Shown in pieces: positions 16,772 through 26,444 of a stretch of DNA of 64,000 nucleotides (position 1 is the stretch's first letter; every line of letters starts with the position of its first letter). The notes below the pieces were generated by a model, which was not told the origin of the DNA, ran no database searches, and was given only the letters and a program-made list of their open reading frames with translations. This DNA is from Hasllibacter halocynthiae (GTDB taxonomy: Bacteria > Pseudomonadota > Alphaproteobacteria > Rhodobacterales > Rhodobacteraceae): NCBI RefSeq assembly GCF_003003095.1, contig NZ_PVTT01000003.1:1-64000 (forward strand), given 5' to 3'. The translations under genes and the position numbers were made by a program.

Positions 16772-17638
16772 ATGGCGACAAAAGCCTCCCGCACCGCAGC
16801 GCGCCTGATGATGGCCCCGGCCGTCACGCTCCTGCTCGGCTGGATGCTCGTGCCACTTGTGATGACGCTCTACTTCTCGTTCGCGGACTACCGGCCGCTG
16901 CGGAACGTGTTCGAGCCCTGGGCGGGCTTCGGGAACTACGAGCGGTTCGTCACCTCCTCGGCGTTCTGGCCGTCGGTGTGGACGACGCTGGTCCTCGTCG
17001 GCGCGGTGCTGGCGATCACCGTGGTCCTCGGCATCCTCCTCGCGATGCTCCTCGACCAGCCGATCTGGGGGCGGGGGGCGGTCCGCATCCTCGTCATATC
17101 GCCCTTCTTCGTGATGCCCACGGTCTCGGCGCTGGTGTGGAAGAACATGATGCTGGACCCGGTGAACGGGGTCTTCTCCCACGTCGCGCGCCTCCTCGGG
17201 GCGCAGCCTTACGACTTCCTGACGCAGGCGCCGTTGCCGTCGATCGTCCTGATCGTGTCCTGGCAGTGGCTGCCCTTCGCGACGCTGATCCTCTTGACGG
17301 CGGTGCAGTCGCTCGATCGCGAGCAGCTGGAGGCGGCCGAGATGGACGGCGCGCCCCCGCTGGCGCGGTTCCGCTACCTCGTTCTGCCGCACCTCGCCCG
17401 GGCGATCACCATCGTGATCCTGATCCAGACGATCTTCCTTCTGTCGATCTTCGCGGAGATCTTCGTGACCACGGGGGGCTCCTTCGGGACGCGCACGCTG
17501 ACCTACCTCGTCTTCCAGCGGGTGCTGGAGGCGCAGAACGTCGGCCTGGGTTCGGCGGGGGGGATTCTCGCGGTCCTGCTGGCCAACGTCGTCGCGATCT
17601 TCCTGATGCGGATTGTCGGCCGGAACCTGGACGCCTGA
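16772..17638 (+). CDS. smoF: Polyol ABC transporter permease 1
   Basis: A 288-residue inner-membrane permease (MalF-like, CUT1). Six hydrophobic segments are visible, starting with AVTLLLGWMLVPLVMTLYFS. The EAA loop that contacts the ATPase reads EQLEAAEMDGAPPLARFRYL, close to consensus. It forms the channel with SmoG. It lies 68 bp after smoE and one base before the smoG start. ATG 16772 is used; the purine-rich stretch CGGCGGAG upstream is a weak ribosome binding site. Confidence 0.9.
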   Translation: MATKASRTAARLMMAPAVTLLLGWMLVPLVMTLYFSFADYRPLRNVFEPWAGFGNYERFVTSSAFWPSVWTTLVLVGAVLAITVVLGILLAMLLDQPIWGRGAVRILVISPFFVMPTVSALVWKNMMLDPVNGVFSHVARLLGAQPYDFLTQAPLPSIVLIVSWQWLPFATLILLTAVQSLDREQLEAAEMDGAPPLARFRYLVLPHLARAITIVILIQTIFLLSIFAEIFVTTGGSFGTRTLTYLVFQRVLEAQNVGLGSAGGILAVLLANVVAIFLMRIVGRNLDA

Positions 17639-17639
17639 G

Positions 17640-18608
17640 ATGGCCCGCGCCGCCTCCCCCGCCCGCCGCGCCGCGTTCACGGCACTGGCCTGGACGCTCG
17701 CCCTGCTGATCTTCTTCCCGATCGCCTGGACGATCCTGACCTCGTTCAAGACCGAGCGGGACGCCATCGCCAACCCGCCCGTCCTCGTCCCCCTGGTCGG
17801 CGGCGCGGACGGGCGCCCCCCGATCCTGGCCGGCGAGGCGGACGATCCGGCCGAGGACGCCACGGGCGGGCCGGAGGCGGGGGCCCGGAGCCCCGGCGGC
17901 CCCTTCTTCCGGGCGACGCTGGAGAACTACCGCGTGGTGCAGGAGCGGTCGGACTACATGCGGTTCCTCTGGAACAGCGTGGTCATCGCGGGCGGCTCGA
18001 CGCTTTTGGGCATCCTCGTGGCCGTGCCGGCGGCCTGGTCCATGGCCTTCGTGCCGTCACGGCGCACGAAGGACGTCCTTCTCTGGATGCTGTCGACGAA
18101 GATGCTGCCGGCCGTCGGGGTGCTCTACCCGATCTACCTGATCGCGACCTTCCGGCTCCCCCTGGGCGGCGGGACCTTCCAGCTGATCGACACCAAGCCG
18201 TTCCTCGTGGTGATCCTGATGCTGATCAACCTGCCGATCATCGTCTGGATGCTCTACACCTACTTCCGCGAGATCCCCGGCGAGATCCTGGAGGCCGCGC
18301 GCATGGACGGCGCCTCGCTGCGGGCCGAGATCGTCCATGTCCTGACGCCGATGGCGGTGCCGGGGATCGCGTCCACGGTGTTGCTGAGCTTCATCCTCGC
18401 CTGGAACGAGGCGTTCTGGACGCTGAACCTGACAGCGGTGGACGCGGCGCCGCTGACCGCCTTCATCGCCAGCTACTCCAGCCCGGAGGGGCTATTCTTC
18501 GCCAAGCTCTCCGCGGCGTCCACCATGGCGATCGCGCCGATCCTGGTCCTGGGCTGGTTCGCCCAGAAGCAGCTCGTGCGCGGCCTCACGTTCGGAGCGG
18601 TCAAGTAA
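17640..18608 (+). CDS. smoG: Polyol ABC transporter permease 2
   Basis: A 322-residue MalG-like permease. The first membrane helix is [20 protein letters not shown]; the EAA loop reads [20 protein letters not shown] and the end [11 protein letters not shown] is typical of the family. Between the first helix and the periplasmic loop (residues about 42-90) there is an insertion rich in Gly, Pro, Ala and acidic residues ([20 protein letters not shown]) that most MalG-type permeases lack. It should sit in the periplasm and may contact SmoE. The start is one base after the smoF stop, and the stop overlaps the smoK start (TAATG). Confidence 0.9.
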   Translation: MARAASPARRAAFTALAWTLALLIFFPIAWTILTSFKTERDAIANPPVLVPLVGGADGRPPILAGEADDPAEDATGGPEAGARSPGGPFFRATLENYRVVQERSDYMRFLWNSVVIAGGSTLLGILVAVPAAWSMAFVPSRRTKDVLLWMLSTKMLPAVGVLYPIYLIATFRLPLGGGTFQLIDTKPFLVVILMLINLPIIVWMLYTYFREIPGEILEAARMDGASLRAEIVHVLTPMAVPGIASTVLLSFILAWNEAFWTLNLTAVDAAPLTAFIASYSSPEGLFFAKLSAASTMAIAPILVLGWFAQKQLVRGLTFGAVK

Positions 18609-19603
18609 TGGGCAGGATAGAGCTGAAGGGCGTGCGCAAGGCGTTCGGCGAGGTCGAGGTGATCCCGCCCCTCGACCTCGCGATCGAGGACGGCGAGTTC
18701 TGCGTCTTCGTCGGCCCCTCGGGCTGCGGCAAGTCGACCCTGCTGCGGCTGATCGCGGGGCTGGAGGACACCTCGGGCGGGCATATCGAGATCGACGGGC
18801 TGGACATGACCGACACGCCCCCCGCGAGGCGGGGCCTCGCCATGGTGTTCCAGTCCTACGCCCTCTACCCGCACATGTCGGTCAGGAAGAACATCGCCTT
18901 CCCGATGAAGATGGCCGGCGTGGACGCGGCCGAGCAGGCCCGGCGGATCGAGGCGGCGGCGAGGGCGCTGAACCTCTCGGACTACCTGGACCGCCGGCCC
19001 GGGCAGCTCTCCGGCGGGCAGCGCCAGCGGGTGGCCATCGGGCGGGCCATCGTGCGCGAGCCGTCCGCCTTCCTCTTCGACGAGCCGCTGTCGAACCTCG
19101 ACGCCGCGCTGCGCGTCGGCATGCGGATGGAGATCGGCGAGCTGCACGAGCAGCTCTCGACCACCATGATCTACGTCACCCACGACCAGGTCGAGGCGAT
19201 GACCATGGCCGACAGGATCGTCGTCCTGCGCGCCGGCAGGATCGAGCAGGTGGGCACCCCACTCGACCTCTACCGGAGCCCGCGGAACCTCTTCGTCGCG
19301 GGGTTCATCGGCAGCCCCCGGATGAACTTCGTCGAGGGCGAGGAGGCCGGGCGGCACGGCGCGCACACGATCGGCATCCGGCCCGAGCACGTCCGCGTGG
19401 GCGAGGGGCCCTGGCGGGGCACGGTCGGGGTCTCCGAGCATTTGGGGTCGGACACCTTCCTCCACGTCCATGGCACCGGCCTGGCCGAGACGATCACCGT
19501 GCGCGCGGGCGGCGAGGTGCCCCTGCGCGGCGGCGATCCGGTGTCGCTGGCGCCCGAGGAGGGCAAGCTGCACCGCTTCGGCCCGGACGGGCTGCGGCTT
19601 TGA
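18608..19603 (+). CDS. smoK: Polyol ABC transporter ATP-binding protein
   Basis: A 331-residue ABC ATPase of the MalK/UgpC type. Motifs in order: Walker [10 protein letters not shown] (about residue 37), Q-loop [10 protein letters not shown], signature [14 protein letters not shown], Walker [13 protein letters not shown], and switch histidine [14 protein letters not shown]. The C-terminal TOBE-like domain is slightly short ([11 protein letters not shown] onward). It energises SmoFG and may also feed other CUT1 transporters. The stop TGA overlaps the TTG start of the next gene. Confidence 0.92.
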   Translation: MGRIELKGVRKAFGEVEVIPPLDLAIEDGEFCVFVGPSGCGKSTLLRLIAGLEDTSGGHIEIDGLDMTDTPPARRGLAMVFQSYALYPHMSVRKNIAFPMKMAGVDAAEQARRIEAAARALNLSDYLDRRPGQLSGGQRQRVAIGRAIVREPSAFLFDEPLSNLDAALRVGMRMEIGELHEQLSTTMIYVTHDQVEAMTMADRIVVLRAGRIEQVGTPLDLYRSPRNLFVAGFIGSPRMNFVEGEEAGRHGAHTIGIRPEHVRVGEGPWRGTVGVSEHLGSDTFLHVHGTGLAETITVRAGGEVPLRGGDPVSLAPEEGKLHRFGPDGLRL

Positions 19604-20343
19604 GGTTGGAGGGCAGGACGGCGCTGATCACCGGCGCCGCGCGCGGCATCGGCCTGGCCTTTGCGCGCGCCTACGCCGCCGAGGGCGCGCGGGTGGTGCT
19701 GGGCGACGTCGCGGACGCCTCCCCCGCGGCGGAAGGCATCCCGGGCGCGCGGGCGGTCCGCCTCGACGTGACGGACCCCCGCAGCATCGAGGCCGCCGTT
19801 CCCCGCGAAATCGACATCCTCGTGAACGGCGCCGCCGTGTTCACCGCCGACCCCGTCGTGGACGTCGCGCGAGCGGACCACGACCGGGCCTTCGCGGTGA
19901 ACGTGGCCGGGACGCTCTTCACCATGCAGGCGGCGGCGCGGGCGATGATCGCGCGGGGGCAGGGGGGCAAGATCATCAACATGGCCTCGCAGGCGGGGCG
20001 GCGGGGCGAGGCCCTGGTCGCGGTCTACTGCGCGACGAAGGCGGCCGTCATCTCGCTGACGCAGTCGGCGGGGCTGGACCTGATCCGCCACGGGATCAAC
20101 GTGAACGCCATCGCGCCCGGTGTGGTGGAGGGCGAGCACTGGGACGGCGTGGACGCCGAGTTCGCCCGCCTGGAGGGCCTGGAGCCCGGCGAGAAGAAGC
20201 GGCGGGTCGCCGCGGCGGTGCCGGCGGGCCGCATGGGTCGGCCCGAGGACCTGACGGGCATGGCCGTGTTCCTGGCCTCTCCGGAGGCCGACTACGTCGT
20301 CGCGCAGTGCTACAACGTGGACGGCGGCCAATGGATGAGCTGA
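19600..20343 (+). CDS. smoS: Sorbitol dehydrogenase-like SDR
   Basis: A 247-residue classical short-chain dehydrogenase/reductase. It has the NAD-binding motif TGAARGIG near residue 11, NGAAVF (NNAG-like), the catalytic Ser region [10 protein letters not shown], and the active-site YCATK (Y-x3-K). The C-terminal end [11 protein letters not shown] is standard. In the smo operon of R. sphaeroides the corresponding gene oxidises sorbitol to fructose (and galactitol to tagatose). The start is TTG at 19600 overlapping the smoK stop; the family N-terminus ([11 protein letters not shown]) begins right there, which supports it. Confidence 0.85.
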   Translation: MRLEGRTALITGAARGIGLAFARAYAAEGARVVLGDVADASPAAEGIPGARAVRLDVTDPRSIEAAVPREIDILVNGAAVFTADPVVDVARADHDRAFAVNVAGTLFTMQAAARAMIARGQGGKIINMASQAGRRGEALVAVYCATKAAVISLTQSAGLDLIRHGINVNAIAPGVVEGEHWDGVDAEFARLEGLEPGEKKRRVAAAVPAGRMGRPEDLTGMAVFLASPEADYVVAQCYNVDGGQWMS

Positions 20344-21854
20344 GCCCGGTCCCCCTGTCGGACCGCGATCTCGACCGGTTGCCGACCGGCGTCCTGCGCC
20401 CGCGCTACGACCGCGCGACCCTCGCGCCTGGCATCGTCCACATCGGCACGGGCAACTTCCACCGCGCGCATCAGGGCTGGTACCTCCACCGCCTGATGCA
20501 GGAGGGCATGGCGCGGGACTGGGCAGTCCTCGGCGCCGGCGTGCGCACCGCCGACGCTCTGATGCGCCGCCGCCTGCTGGCGCAGGACGGGCTGACGACG
20601 CTGATCCAGCTCGACCCCGAGTACCGCGCCGTCGAGGTGACGGGCGCGATGGCGGGCTTCGTGCCCGTGGAGGAGGGGCACGGGCCGCTGATCGCCGCGA
20701 TGGCCGATCCGCGCATCCGCATCGTGTCGCTCACGGTGACGGAAGGGGGCTACTTCCGCACCGGGGCGGGCGCGCTCGACGAAGGCGACGCCGACCTCGC
20801 CCATGACGCGGGGGGCGCCGGGGCGCCGCGCACCGCCTTCGGAGCGATGGTTGCGGCCCTCGCCGCGCGGCGGGCGGCCGGGCACCGCCCCTTCACCGGC
20901 CTCTCCTGCGACAACCTGCAGGGGAACGGAGAGGCGCTGCGCGCGGTCGTGCTGCGCTTGGCGGCGGCGCGGGACCCCACGCTCGCGCGATGGATCGAGG
21001 CCGAGGGCGCGTTCCCGAACGCGATGGTCGACTGCATCGTCCCCGCCACCGGCGAGGCCGAGCGCGGCATGGCCCGCGCCCTGGGAATCGCGGACGCCGT
21101 CCCCGTCACCCACGAGCCGTTCCGCCAATGGGTGATCGAGGACCGCTTCGCGGACGGGCGCCCCCCGCTGGAGGAGGTGGGAGTCACCTTCGTGGAGAGC
21201 GTCCACGACCACGAGGCGATGAAGCTGCGCCTCCTGAACGCGGGGCATCAGCTCCTCGCCAACGCGGGCGAGCTGCTGGGCCATGCCACCATCGCGGACT
21301 GCATGGCGGACGCGGACCTCGCCGGCTTCCTGCGCCACGTCCTCGCAGGTGAGGCCGCGCCCCATGTCGCCCCGGTCCCGGACCGGACCCCCGCGGCCTA
21401 TGTCGACCTCGTCGCCCGCCGCTTCGCCAACCCGATGATCCGCGACACGGTCCGGCGCGTCGCCTTCGACGGCACCGCGCGCCATGCGACCTTCGTGCTG
21501 CCCACGGTGCGCGACGCACTGGCCGCGGGCGCGCCCCTGGACGGGCTCGCGCTGGCCGAGGCCCTCTGGGCGCGGATGTGCGAGGGCGAGCGCGAGGACG
21601 GAACCGCGATCGAGCCGAACGACCCGCGATGGCAGGCGCGCCGGGCCGCCGCGCGCGCCGCGCGCGCCGATCCGGCGGCCTGGCTGCGGCAGAGGGAGGT
21701 CTATGGCGACCTCCTCCGTGCGGAGCGCTTCGCCTCGCGCTTCGCCGCCTGGCACCGCGCGATATGCGGGCGCGGCGTCCGCGCGGCCCTGCGCGCCTGC
21801 ATCGGAGGCCCCGGGGGGGCCGGGGGGGCCACCGGGATCGCCGGGGGCCCCTGA
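20331..21854 (+). CDS. mtlK: Mannitol dehydrogenase (long-chain polyol-specific)
   Basis: A 507-residue enzyme of the long-chain mannitol dehydrogenase family; it would oxidise D-mannitol (and D-arabitol) to the ketose with NAD. The family start VHIGTGNFHRAHQGWYL is the dinucleotide-binding region, LSCDNLQGNG lies in the middle, and the catalytic Lys/Asn/His motif is MKLRLLNAGHQLLA (about residue 298). ATG 20331 overlaps the smoS end by 13 bp. The last 20 residues are Gly/Ala-rich (GGPGGAGGATGIAGG) and extend past the usual end, probably a drifted stop. It closes the polyol operon. Confidence 0.92.
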   Translation: MDELSPVPLSDRDLDRLPTGVLRPRYDRATLAPGIVHIGTGNFHRAHQGWYLHRLMQEGMARDWAVLGAGVRTADALMRRRLLAQDGLTTLIQLDPEYRAVEVTGAMAGFVPVEEGHGPLIAAMADPRIRIVSLTVTEGGYFRTGAGALDEGDADLAHDAGGAGAPRTAFGAMVAALAARRAAGHRPFTGLSCDNLQGNGEALRAVVLRLAAARDPTLARWIEAEGAFPNAMVDCIVPATGEAERGMARALGIADAVPVTHEPFRQWVIEDRFADGRPPLEEVGVTFVESVHDHEAMKLRLLNAGHQLLANAGELLGHATIADCMADADLAGFLRHVLAGEAAPHVAPVPDRTPAAYVDLVARRFANPMIRDTVRRVAFDGTARHATFVLPTVRDALAAGAPLDGLALAEALWARMCEGEREDGTAIEPNDPRWQARRAAARAARADPAAWLRQREVYGDLLRAERFASRFAAWHRAICGRGVRAALRACIGGPGGAGGATGIAGGP

Positions 21855-22004
21855 AGCGGCCGAGGGGCCGTGCCCGCCTGCCGCGGGAAGGCGCGCGATC
21901 CGCCTTCCCTCGCCGGCCGGCGCGTCGGCGCGAGAGGCGGCGGCGCGCGGGCGGCCCCCGCGATTCGGGCTTGACGGGGCGGGCGTCCTTCCGCCAGCTA
22001 GCCG

Positions 22005-22185
22005 CGCTACGGTTCCGGCCCCGGCCGGTGAAAAGGGAACGCGGTGGGGCCTTCGGGCCGAGGCCGCGGCTGCCCCCGCAACTGTGAGCGGCGAGCGATG
22101 CCGACCCCAGCCACTGCCGCGTCCCGCGGCGGGAAGGCCCGGCAGAGCCCCGACCCGCGAGCCAGGAGACCTGCCGCAGCGATCA
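22005..22185 (+). ncRNA. Cobalamin riboswitch
   Basis: Upstream of the TonB receptor gene, the conserved elements of the adenosylcobalamin riboswitch appear in order: GGTGAAAAGGGAA (22026-22038), GCTGCCCCCGCAACTGT (about 22070-22086), GCCACTG (about 22110), and AGCCAGGAGACCTGCC (about 22160-22175, the B12-box side). Cobalamin binding would lower expression of the downstream receptor and binding protein. The leader continues about 140 nt to the GTG start. The preceding 150 bp after mtlK hold no gene that I can support. Confidence 0.93.
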
Positions 22186-22322
22186 CCCTGACCCGTCGCG
22201 GGGCGCGGCGCGGGCTACGGATCCTTCCGTTCGAGGTGTGCGAGCCGTGCGCGCGGGGCCAGCCCCCCGCGTCGCATACCCGTCTTCCGAGCCGCCGGCC
22301 GATGGCCGGGGAAGGACCGACC

Positions 22323-24161
22323 GTGACCAGACCGACCCTCCGGGGCGCCGCGCCCCTTCTGATCCTCCTGGCGGCGCCCGCCGCCGCGCAGCAGGAACCC
22401 TTCGACCTCGGGGAGCTCGTCCTCTCCGCCACCGCCCTTCCCGAGGCTGAGGGGCGCCTCGGCACCACCGTGGACGTGCTGACCGAGGAGGCGCTGGAAC
22501 GGGCGCCCCTCTCCCTCGCCGACGCGCTGACCGCGCTGCCGGGCGTCTCGGCCAGCCGGAACGGGGGCCTGGGCGCCAGCACGACGCTGCGGATCCGCGG
22601 CCTCGGCCCCAGCTATGTCGGGGTGCGGATCGACGGGATCGACGTGACCGACCCCTCCGCGACGCAGACGGGCTTCGACTTCGGGGGGCTGACCGCCGCC
22701 GGGATCGGCCGGGTCGAAGTGATCCGCGGCACCCAGTCCGCCCTCTACGGGTCGGAGGCCGTCGCGGGGGTGGTCGACATCACCACGGATGTCGGGACGG
22801 GCCCCGGCTACTCGGCCGGGACGCGGGTCGAGGCCGGCAGCTTCGGCACCCGTTCGGCGGCCGTCGGCATGGCCTACGGGACGGACCGGGGGCGCCTGGC
22901 CTTCAACCTCTCGCGCGTCGAGACGGACGGGTTCTCCGCCCGGTCCTTCAACGACGAGGCGGACGGGTTCGAGCAGACCTTCCTCACCTTCTCGGGCCGG
23001 GGGGAGGTCGCGGAAGGGCTGGTGGTGGGCGTCTCGGCCCTCCTGCGGGACGCGACGGTCGAGATCGACCGGGCCGCGCCCAGCCAGTTCGATCCCCTCG
23101 GGGACGCCGGCGGGGTCAACGACACGCGCCAACGGGGCCTTCGGGCCTTCGCCGAGCTGCAGGCGTTCGGGATCGACCACGCCTTCGCCGTCTCGCGCTT
23201 CGACAGCGACAGGCGCGACCCGGGGGGGTTCGCCACCCGGTTCGAGGGGGACCGGACGCGCTACGAGTATCTCGGCACCTACGCCTTCGACGCGGCCACC
23301 TTCCTGTCCGTCGGCCTCGACCGCACGGAGGAGGGGTTCGACACGGACGCGGCCACCGGCGCGACGGCGACGAGCTCGGCCCTGGCCGAGCTGCGCTTCC
23401 GTCCCGCCCCGACGCTCGATGCCTCGCTGACGGTCCGCTACGACGATCCCGAGGACTTCGGCGGCGCGGTGTCGGGACGCGCCGCCCTCGCCTGGCAGGC
23501 GGGGCCGGATGCCACGGTCCGCGCCGTCCTGGGCACGGGCTTCCGCGCCCCTTCGCTCTTCGAGCGGTTCAGCGCGTTCGGCGACCCGGACCTCGGGGTC
23601 GAGGACGCCCGCTCCCTCGAGCTGGGGGTCGAGCGGCGCTTCGCGCGGGGCGCGATCGAGGCGACGGCCTTCCGCACGCGGATCGAGGACCTGATCGGCT
23701 TCGACGGCGCCGCGACCTCCTGCGGCAGCGGGTTCGGCTGCTACGTGCAGACGGAAGGCACGACCGAGACCCGGGGCGTCGAGGTCGCGGGCCGCTACGA
23801 GCTGGGCCGCGCGACCCTCTTCGGCGCCTATACCTACACGGACGCCGAGACGGAGGGCGAGCGCCTCGCCCTCGTGCCGCGCCACGACCTGCTGCTCGGG
23901 GTCGAGGGCGACCTGACCGGCCGCCTCGCCGGCACGCTCGACCTTCGGCACGTCGCGGACGTCGAGCCGTCCGCGTTCGCGCCGGAGGGCAACCTCGTCG
24001 GGGACCACACGGTGGTCGGCGCCGGCCTGTCCTACGGCTTCGCGGCCGGGACGGAGGCCTATCTCAGGATCGAGAACCTCCTCGACGAGCAGTACGAGAC
24101 GGCGGGCGGCTTCAACACCTCGGACAGGGCACTTTATGTCGGCCTTCGCAGCGCCTTCTAG
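22323..24161 (+). CDS. btuB: TonB-dependent outer-membrane cobalamin receptor
   Basis: A 612-residue BtuB-like receptor. Signal peptide PLLILLAAPAAAQ; a TonB-box-like segment (GELVLSATALPE) follows, then the plug domain with ALTALPGVSASRNGG, TLRIRGLGPSYVGVRIDG, IGRVEVIRGTQSALYG and AVAGVVDI. The C-terminal half is a 22-strand-type barrel ending YVGLRSAF. Its place behind a cobalamin riboswitch makes B12 or a related corrinoid the substrate. GTG 22323 with GGAAGGA upstream is preferred because it gives a compact signal peptide; ATG 22304 is an alternative. The 3' end overlaps the next gene by 26 bp. Confidence 0.9.
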   Translation: MTRPTLRGAAPLLILLAAPAAAQQEPFDLGELVLSATALPEAEGRLGTTVDVLTEEALERAPLSLADALTALPGVSASRNGGLGASTTLRIRGLGPSYVGVRIDGIDVTDPSATQTGFDFGGLTAAGIGRVEVIRGTQSALYGSEAVAGVVDITTDVGTGPGYSAGTRVEAGSFGTRSAAVGMAYGTDRGRLAFNLSRVETDGFSARSFNDEADGFEQTFLTFSGRGEVAEGLVVGVSALLRDATVEIDRAAPSQFDPLGDAGGVNDTRQRGLRAFAELQAFGIDHAFAVSRFDSDRRDPGGFATRFEGDRTRYEYLGTYAFDAATFLSVGLDRTEEGFDTDAATGATATSSALAELRFRPAPTLDASLTVRYDDPEDFGGAVSGRAALAWQAGPDATVRAVLGTGFRAPSLFERFSAFGDPDLGVEDARSLELGVERRFARGAIEATAFRTRIEDLIGFDGAATSCGSGFGCYVQTEGTTETRGVEVAGRYELGRATLFGAYTYTDAETEGERLALVPRHDLLLGVEGDLTGRLAGTLDLRHVADVEPSAFAPEGNLVGDHTVVGAGLSYGFAAGTEAYLRIENLLDEQYETAGGFNTSDRALYVGLRSAF

Positions 24162-24969
24162 GATCGGCGCGCTCCTCGCCCTGCTGGCGCTGCCGGCATG
24201 GGGCGAGGGGGCGCCGCGCCGGGTGGTGTCGATGAACGCCTGCACCGACCAGCTCGCCATGCTGGTGGCGGGCGAGGACCAGCTGATCTCGGTCTCGCAC
24301 CTCGCGGCGGACCCGCGCGTCTCGGCCATGGCGGGCGAGGCCCGCCACCTCGCGCTGAACCACGGCCGGGCGGAGGAGATCTTCCTCATGGACCCGGACC
24401 TCGTCCTCGCGGGATCCTTCTCGGGGCGGGCGGCGGCCGACATGCTGGCGGGGCTGGGCATCCCGGTCGAGACCTTCGAGCCGGCCACCGACCTCGGCGA
24501 CGTCGCGGCGGGCCTGCGCCGCGTCGGCGCCCTCCTGGGGCGCGAGGAACGGGCCGAGGCCCTCGCCGCCGGGTTCGAGGCGCGCCTCGAGGCCCTGCGC
24601 GACGAGACGGGCCGCCGCCCGCGCGCCGCGCTCTACTACGCCAACGGCTACACGCTGGGGGACCGGACCCTCGCGGGGCAGATCCTCCTCGCGGCGGGCT
24701 TTCGCAACGTCGCGGCGGAGGCCGGCTTCCCCGCGGGGGGGGTGATGCCGCTGGAGGTGCTGGTGATGGCCGCGCCGGAGGTCGTCGTCACGGGCCAGCG
24801 CTATCCCGGCGCCTCCCGCTCGGAGGAGATCCTGGACCATCCGGCGGTGCGTGCCCTTCGGGAAGGCCGGCGGGGGGGGATCGCCGACCAGGACTGGGTC
24901 TGCGGCACCCCCTTCGTCCTGCGCGCGATCGAGGATCTGGCCCGGACGCGCCGGGGCGGGGGGCCCTAG
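24136..24969 (+). CDS. BtuF-like periplasmic corrinoid-binding protein
   Basis: A 277-residue helical-backbone binding protein (peripla_BP_2 fold). Signal peptide ends near ALPAWGEG; then RRVVSMNACTDQLAMLV, typical of BtuF/FhuD-like proteins, with FLMDPDLVLAGSFSG and VDTFE-like (VETFEPATDL) segments. It should hand corrinoid from the BtuB-like receptor to an inner-membrane ABC transporter. No btuC or btuD gene follows; the neighbouring gene is convergent, and both stops share one CTAG. The missing transporter must be encoded elsewhere. Confidence 0.82.
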   Translation: MSAFAAPSRIGALLALLALPAWGEGAPRRVVSMNACTDQLAMLVAGEDQLISVSHLAADPRVSAMAGEARHLALNHGRAEEIFLMDPDLVLAGSFSGRAAADMLAGLGIPVETFEPATDLGDVAAGLRRVGALLGREERAEALAAGFEARLEALRDETGRRPRAALYYANGYTLGDRTLAGQILLAAGFRNVAAEAGFPAGGVMPLEVLVMAAPEVVVTGQRYPGASRSEEILDHPAVRALREGRRGGIADQDWVCGTPFVLRAIEDLARTRRGGGP

Positions 24970-26033
24970 GCGGGGGGAACTGCGGGGGCGTCCGGCGGCG
25001 GGCCGGACGCGGCCTTCAGCACCCCCTCCTCCTGGGCGGGGGTCATGCCGCAGGAGAGGGGAACGTCGCGCCGCGCCCGGTCCCAGGCGACGAGCGGCCC
25101 GAGCGTCTCGGCGAGCGGGCGGATGGCCAGCCCGGCGGCGCGCGCCCGGCCGGCGTCGACCTCGAGGAAGTGGCGGAAGGCGGGCAGGTCAGGCGCCATC
25201 AGCGGCACGTCGGTCCAGGGCTCGGCCCCGGCCGCCGCGAAGGCCGCCGGCGGGCACCACCGGATCCGGGCCGCCGATCCGGTGGCGGCCTGGATCGCGC
25301 GCAGCAGGTCGCGCATCGGCAGGGGCCGTCCGGTGACGTTCCACGCGCCGCCGAGGCCTCCTTCGGCAGAGCGCACGGCGAAGTCCGCGGCGTCGCGCAC
25401 GTCGAGCACCTGGACCGGCCGGTCGGGCGGCGCGGGGGCGGGCAGGGCGCGCGCCGCGCCGCGCCCCGCCTCGTCGAGGCGGCGGACCCACCATGTCAGG
25501 CGGTCGGTGTAGTCCCCCGCCCCCACGATCAGGCCGATCCGCAGCGCGGTCGCCCGCGCCCCTAGGCGCCCCCCGGCGATCCGCTCGCAGGCGCGCTTGA
25601 GGGGGCCGTAGGACGGCCCGTAGGCCGCGGCCGAGGCCCGCTCGCCCACCGGCACCGCGGCCGCGCGCGCGAGGTCGCCGGGCCCCGCGCCGGGCGCTTC
25701 CTGCGCCTCGGTCAGCCCCGGCGCGTCGTAGCGCCCGTAGACCGACAGCGAGGAGGCGAGGACGTAGCGCCCGAGCCGGCCGCCGAGCGCGTCGAGCAGC
25801 GCCTCGACATCGCCCGGGGCGTAGGCGCAGGTGTCGAAGGCCCAGTCGAAACGGCGCCCTTCGAGCGCGCGAAGGTCGCCGTGCCGGTCCGCGCGGATGC
25901 TCTCGATCCCGCCGGGCAGGGCACGCGCCGTGCTTCCGCGCGACAGCACCGCCACCTCGTGGCCCCGCGCGGCGAGCGCCTCCGCGATCGCGCCGCCCAG
26001 AAAGCCCGTCCCGCCGATCACGAGGCTTTTCAT
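24966..26033 (-). CDS. NAD-dependent epimerase/reductase-like protein (extended SDR)
   Basis: A 355-residue Rossmann-fold protein. It begins MKSLVIGGTGFLGGAIAEAL (GxxGxxG NAD-binding motif) and has SSLSVYG as the Ser region, but the Tyr-x3-Lys motif reads YGPLK in YGPSYGPLKRACE, consistent with an extended SDR such as sugar epimerases or reductases acting on nucleotide sugars. The C-terminal half has no strong signature. Substrate unknown. The ATG 26033 has GGGAAGGGCG upstream. It is divergent from the toxin-antitoxin pair and convergent with the BtuF-like gene. Confidence 0.7.
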   Translation of the reverse strand: MKSLVIGGTGFLGGAIAEALAARGHEVAVLSRGSTARALPGGIESIRADRHGDLRALEGRRFDWAFDTCAYAPGDVEALLDALGGRLGRYVLASSLSVYGRYDAPGLTEAQEAPGAGPGDLARAAAVPVGERASAAAYGPSYGPLKRACERIAGGRLGARATALRIGLIVGAGDYTDRLTWWVRRLDEAGRGAARALPAPAPPDRPVQVLDVRDAADFAVRSAEGGLGGAWNVTGRPLPMRDLLRAIQAATGSAARIRWCPPAAFAAAGAEPWTDVPLMAPDLPAFRHFLEVDAGRARAAGLAIRPLAETLGPLVAWDRARRDVPLSCGMTPAQEEGVLKAASGPPPDAPAVPPA

Positions 26034-26125
26034 CGCCCTTCCCCCCTCTCTCGCCGCCGGGGGGATGCTAGGGCCCCCCGCGCCGGAGGGACAGGGCGTC
26101 CCGGCGGTGCGGGGCGGGATGGGCG

Positions 26126-26161
26126 TTGACGGGCGGGGCGGGCGCTATCATATCGATAGCG
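26126..26161 (+). promoter_or_regulatory. Promoter with inverted repeat before the toxin-antitoxin pair
   Basis: TTGACG at 26126 could be a -35 box. CGCTATC-ATATC-GATAGCG (26143-26161) is a perfect 7-bp inverted repeat lying where the -10 region is expected, 26 bp before the antitoxin ATG. RHH antitoxins normally bind such a palindrome to repress their own operon, so this is the likely operator. Confidence 0.55.
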
Positions 26162-26186
26162 GCAATCGCGGGGAAAGGGCCGCGCC

Positions 26187-26444
26187 ATGGGTCAGCTCAT
26201 CGTCCGCAACCTCGACGAGTGGGTCGTCGCCGCGCTGAAGGCGCAGGCGAAGGCCAACGGCCGCAGCGCCGAGGCCGAGCATCGGCGCATCCTGGAGGAG
26301 GCCGTCGCCGGGACGCGGCGCGGGGCCGAGCTGGCGCGCTGGAAGGCCCTGGCCGGCGACGTCCGCCGCCGCAGCCGCCCCGCTGCCGGGGAGGGCGGCG
26401 ACGCCATCTCGATCGTGCGCGGGATGCGCGACGGCCGGCCTTGA
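26187..26444 (+). CDS. Ribbon-helix-helix antitoxin (FitA/VapB-like)
   Basis: An 85-residue protein. Residues 3-40 (LIVRNLDEWVVAALKAQAKA, then NGRSAEAEHRRILEEAV) match FitA-type ribbon-helix-helix antitoxins, which bind DNA as dimers. The C-terminal part would wrap the PIN-domain toxin encoded next; its end includes DAISIVRGMRDGRP. The TGA stop overlaps the TTG start of the toxin gene, so production is coupled. A palindrome just upstream is the likely autoregulatory site. Confidence 0.85.
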   Translation: MGQLIVRNLDEWVVAALKAQAKANGRSAEAEHRRILEEAVAGTRRGAELARWKALAGDVRRRSRPAAGEGGDAISIVRGMRDGRP

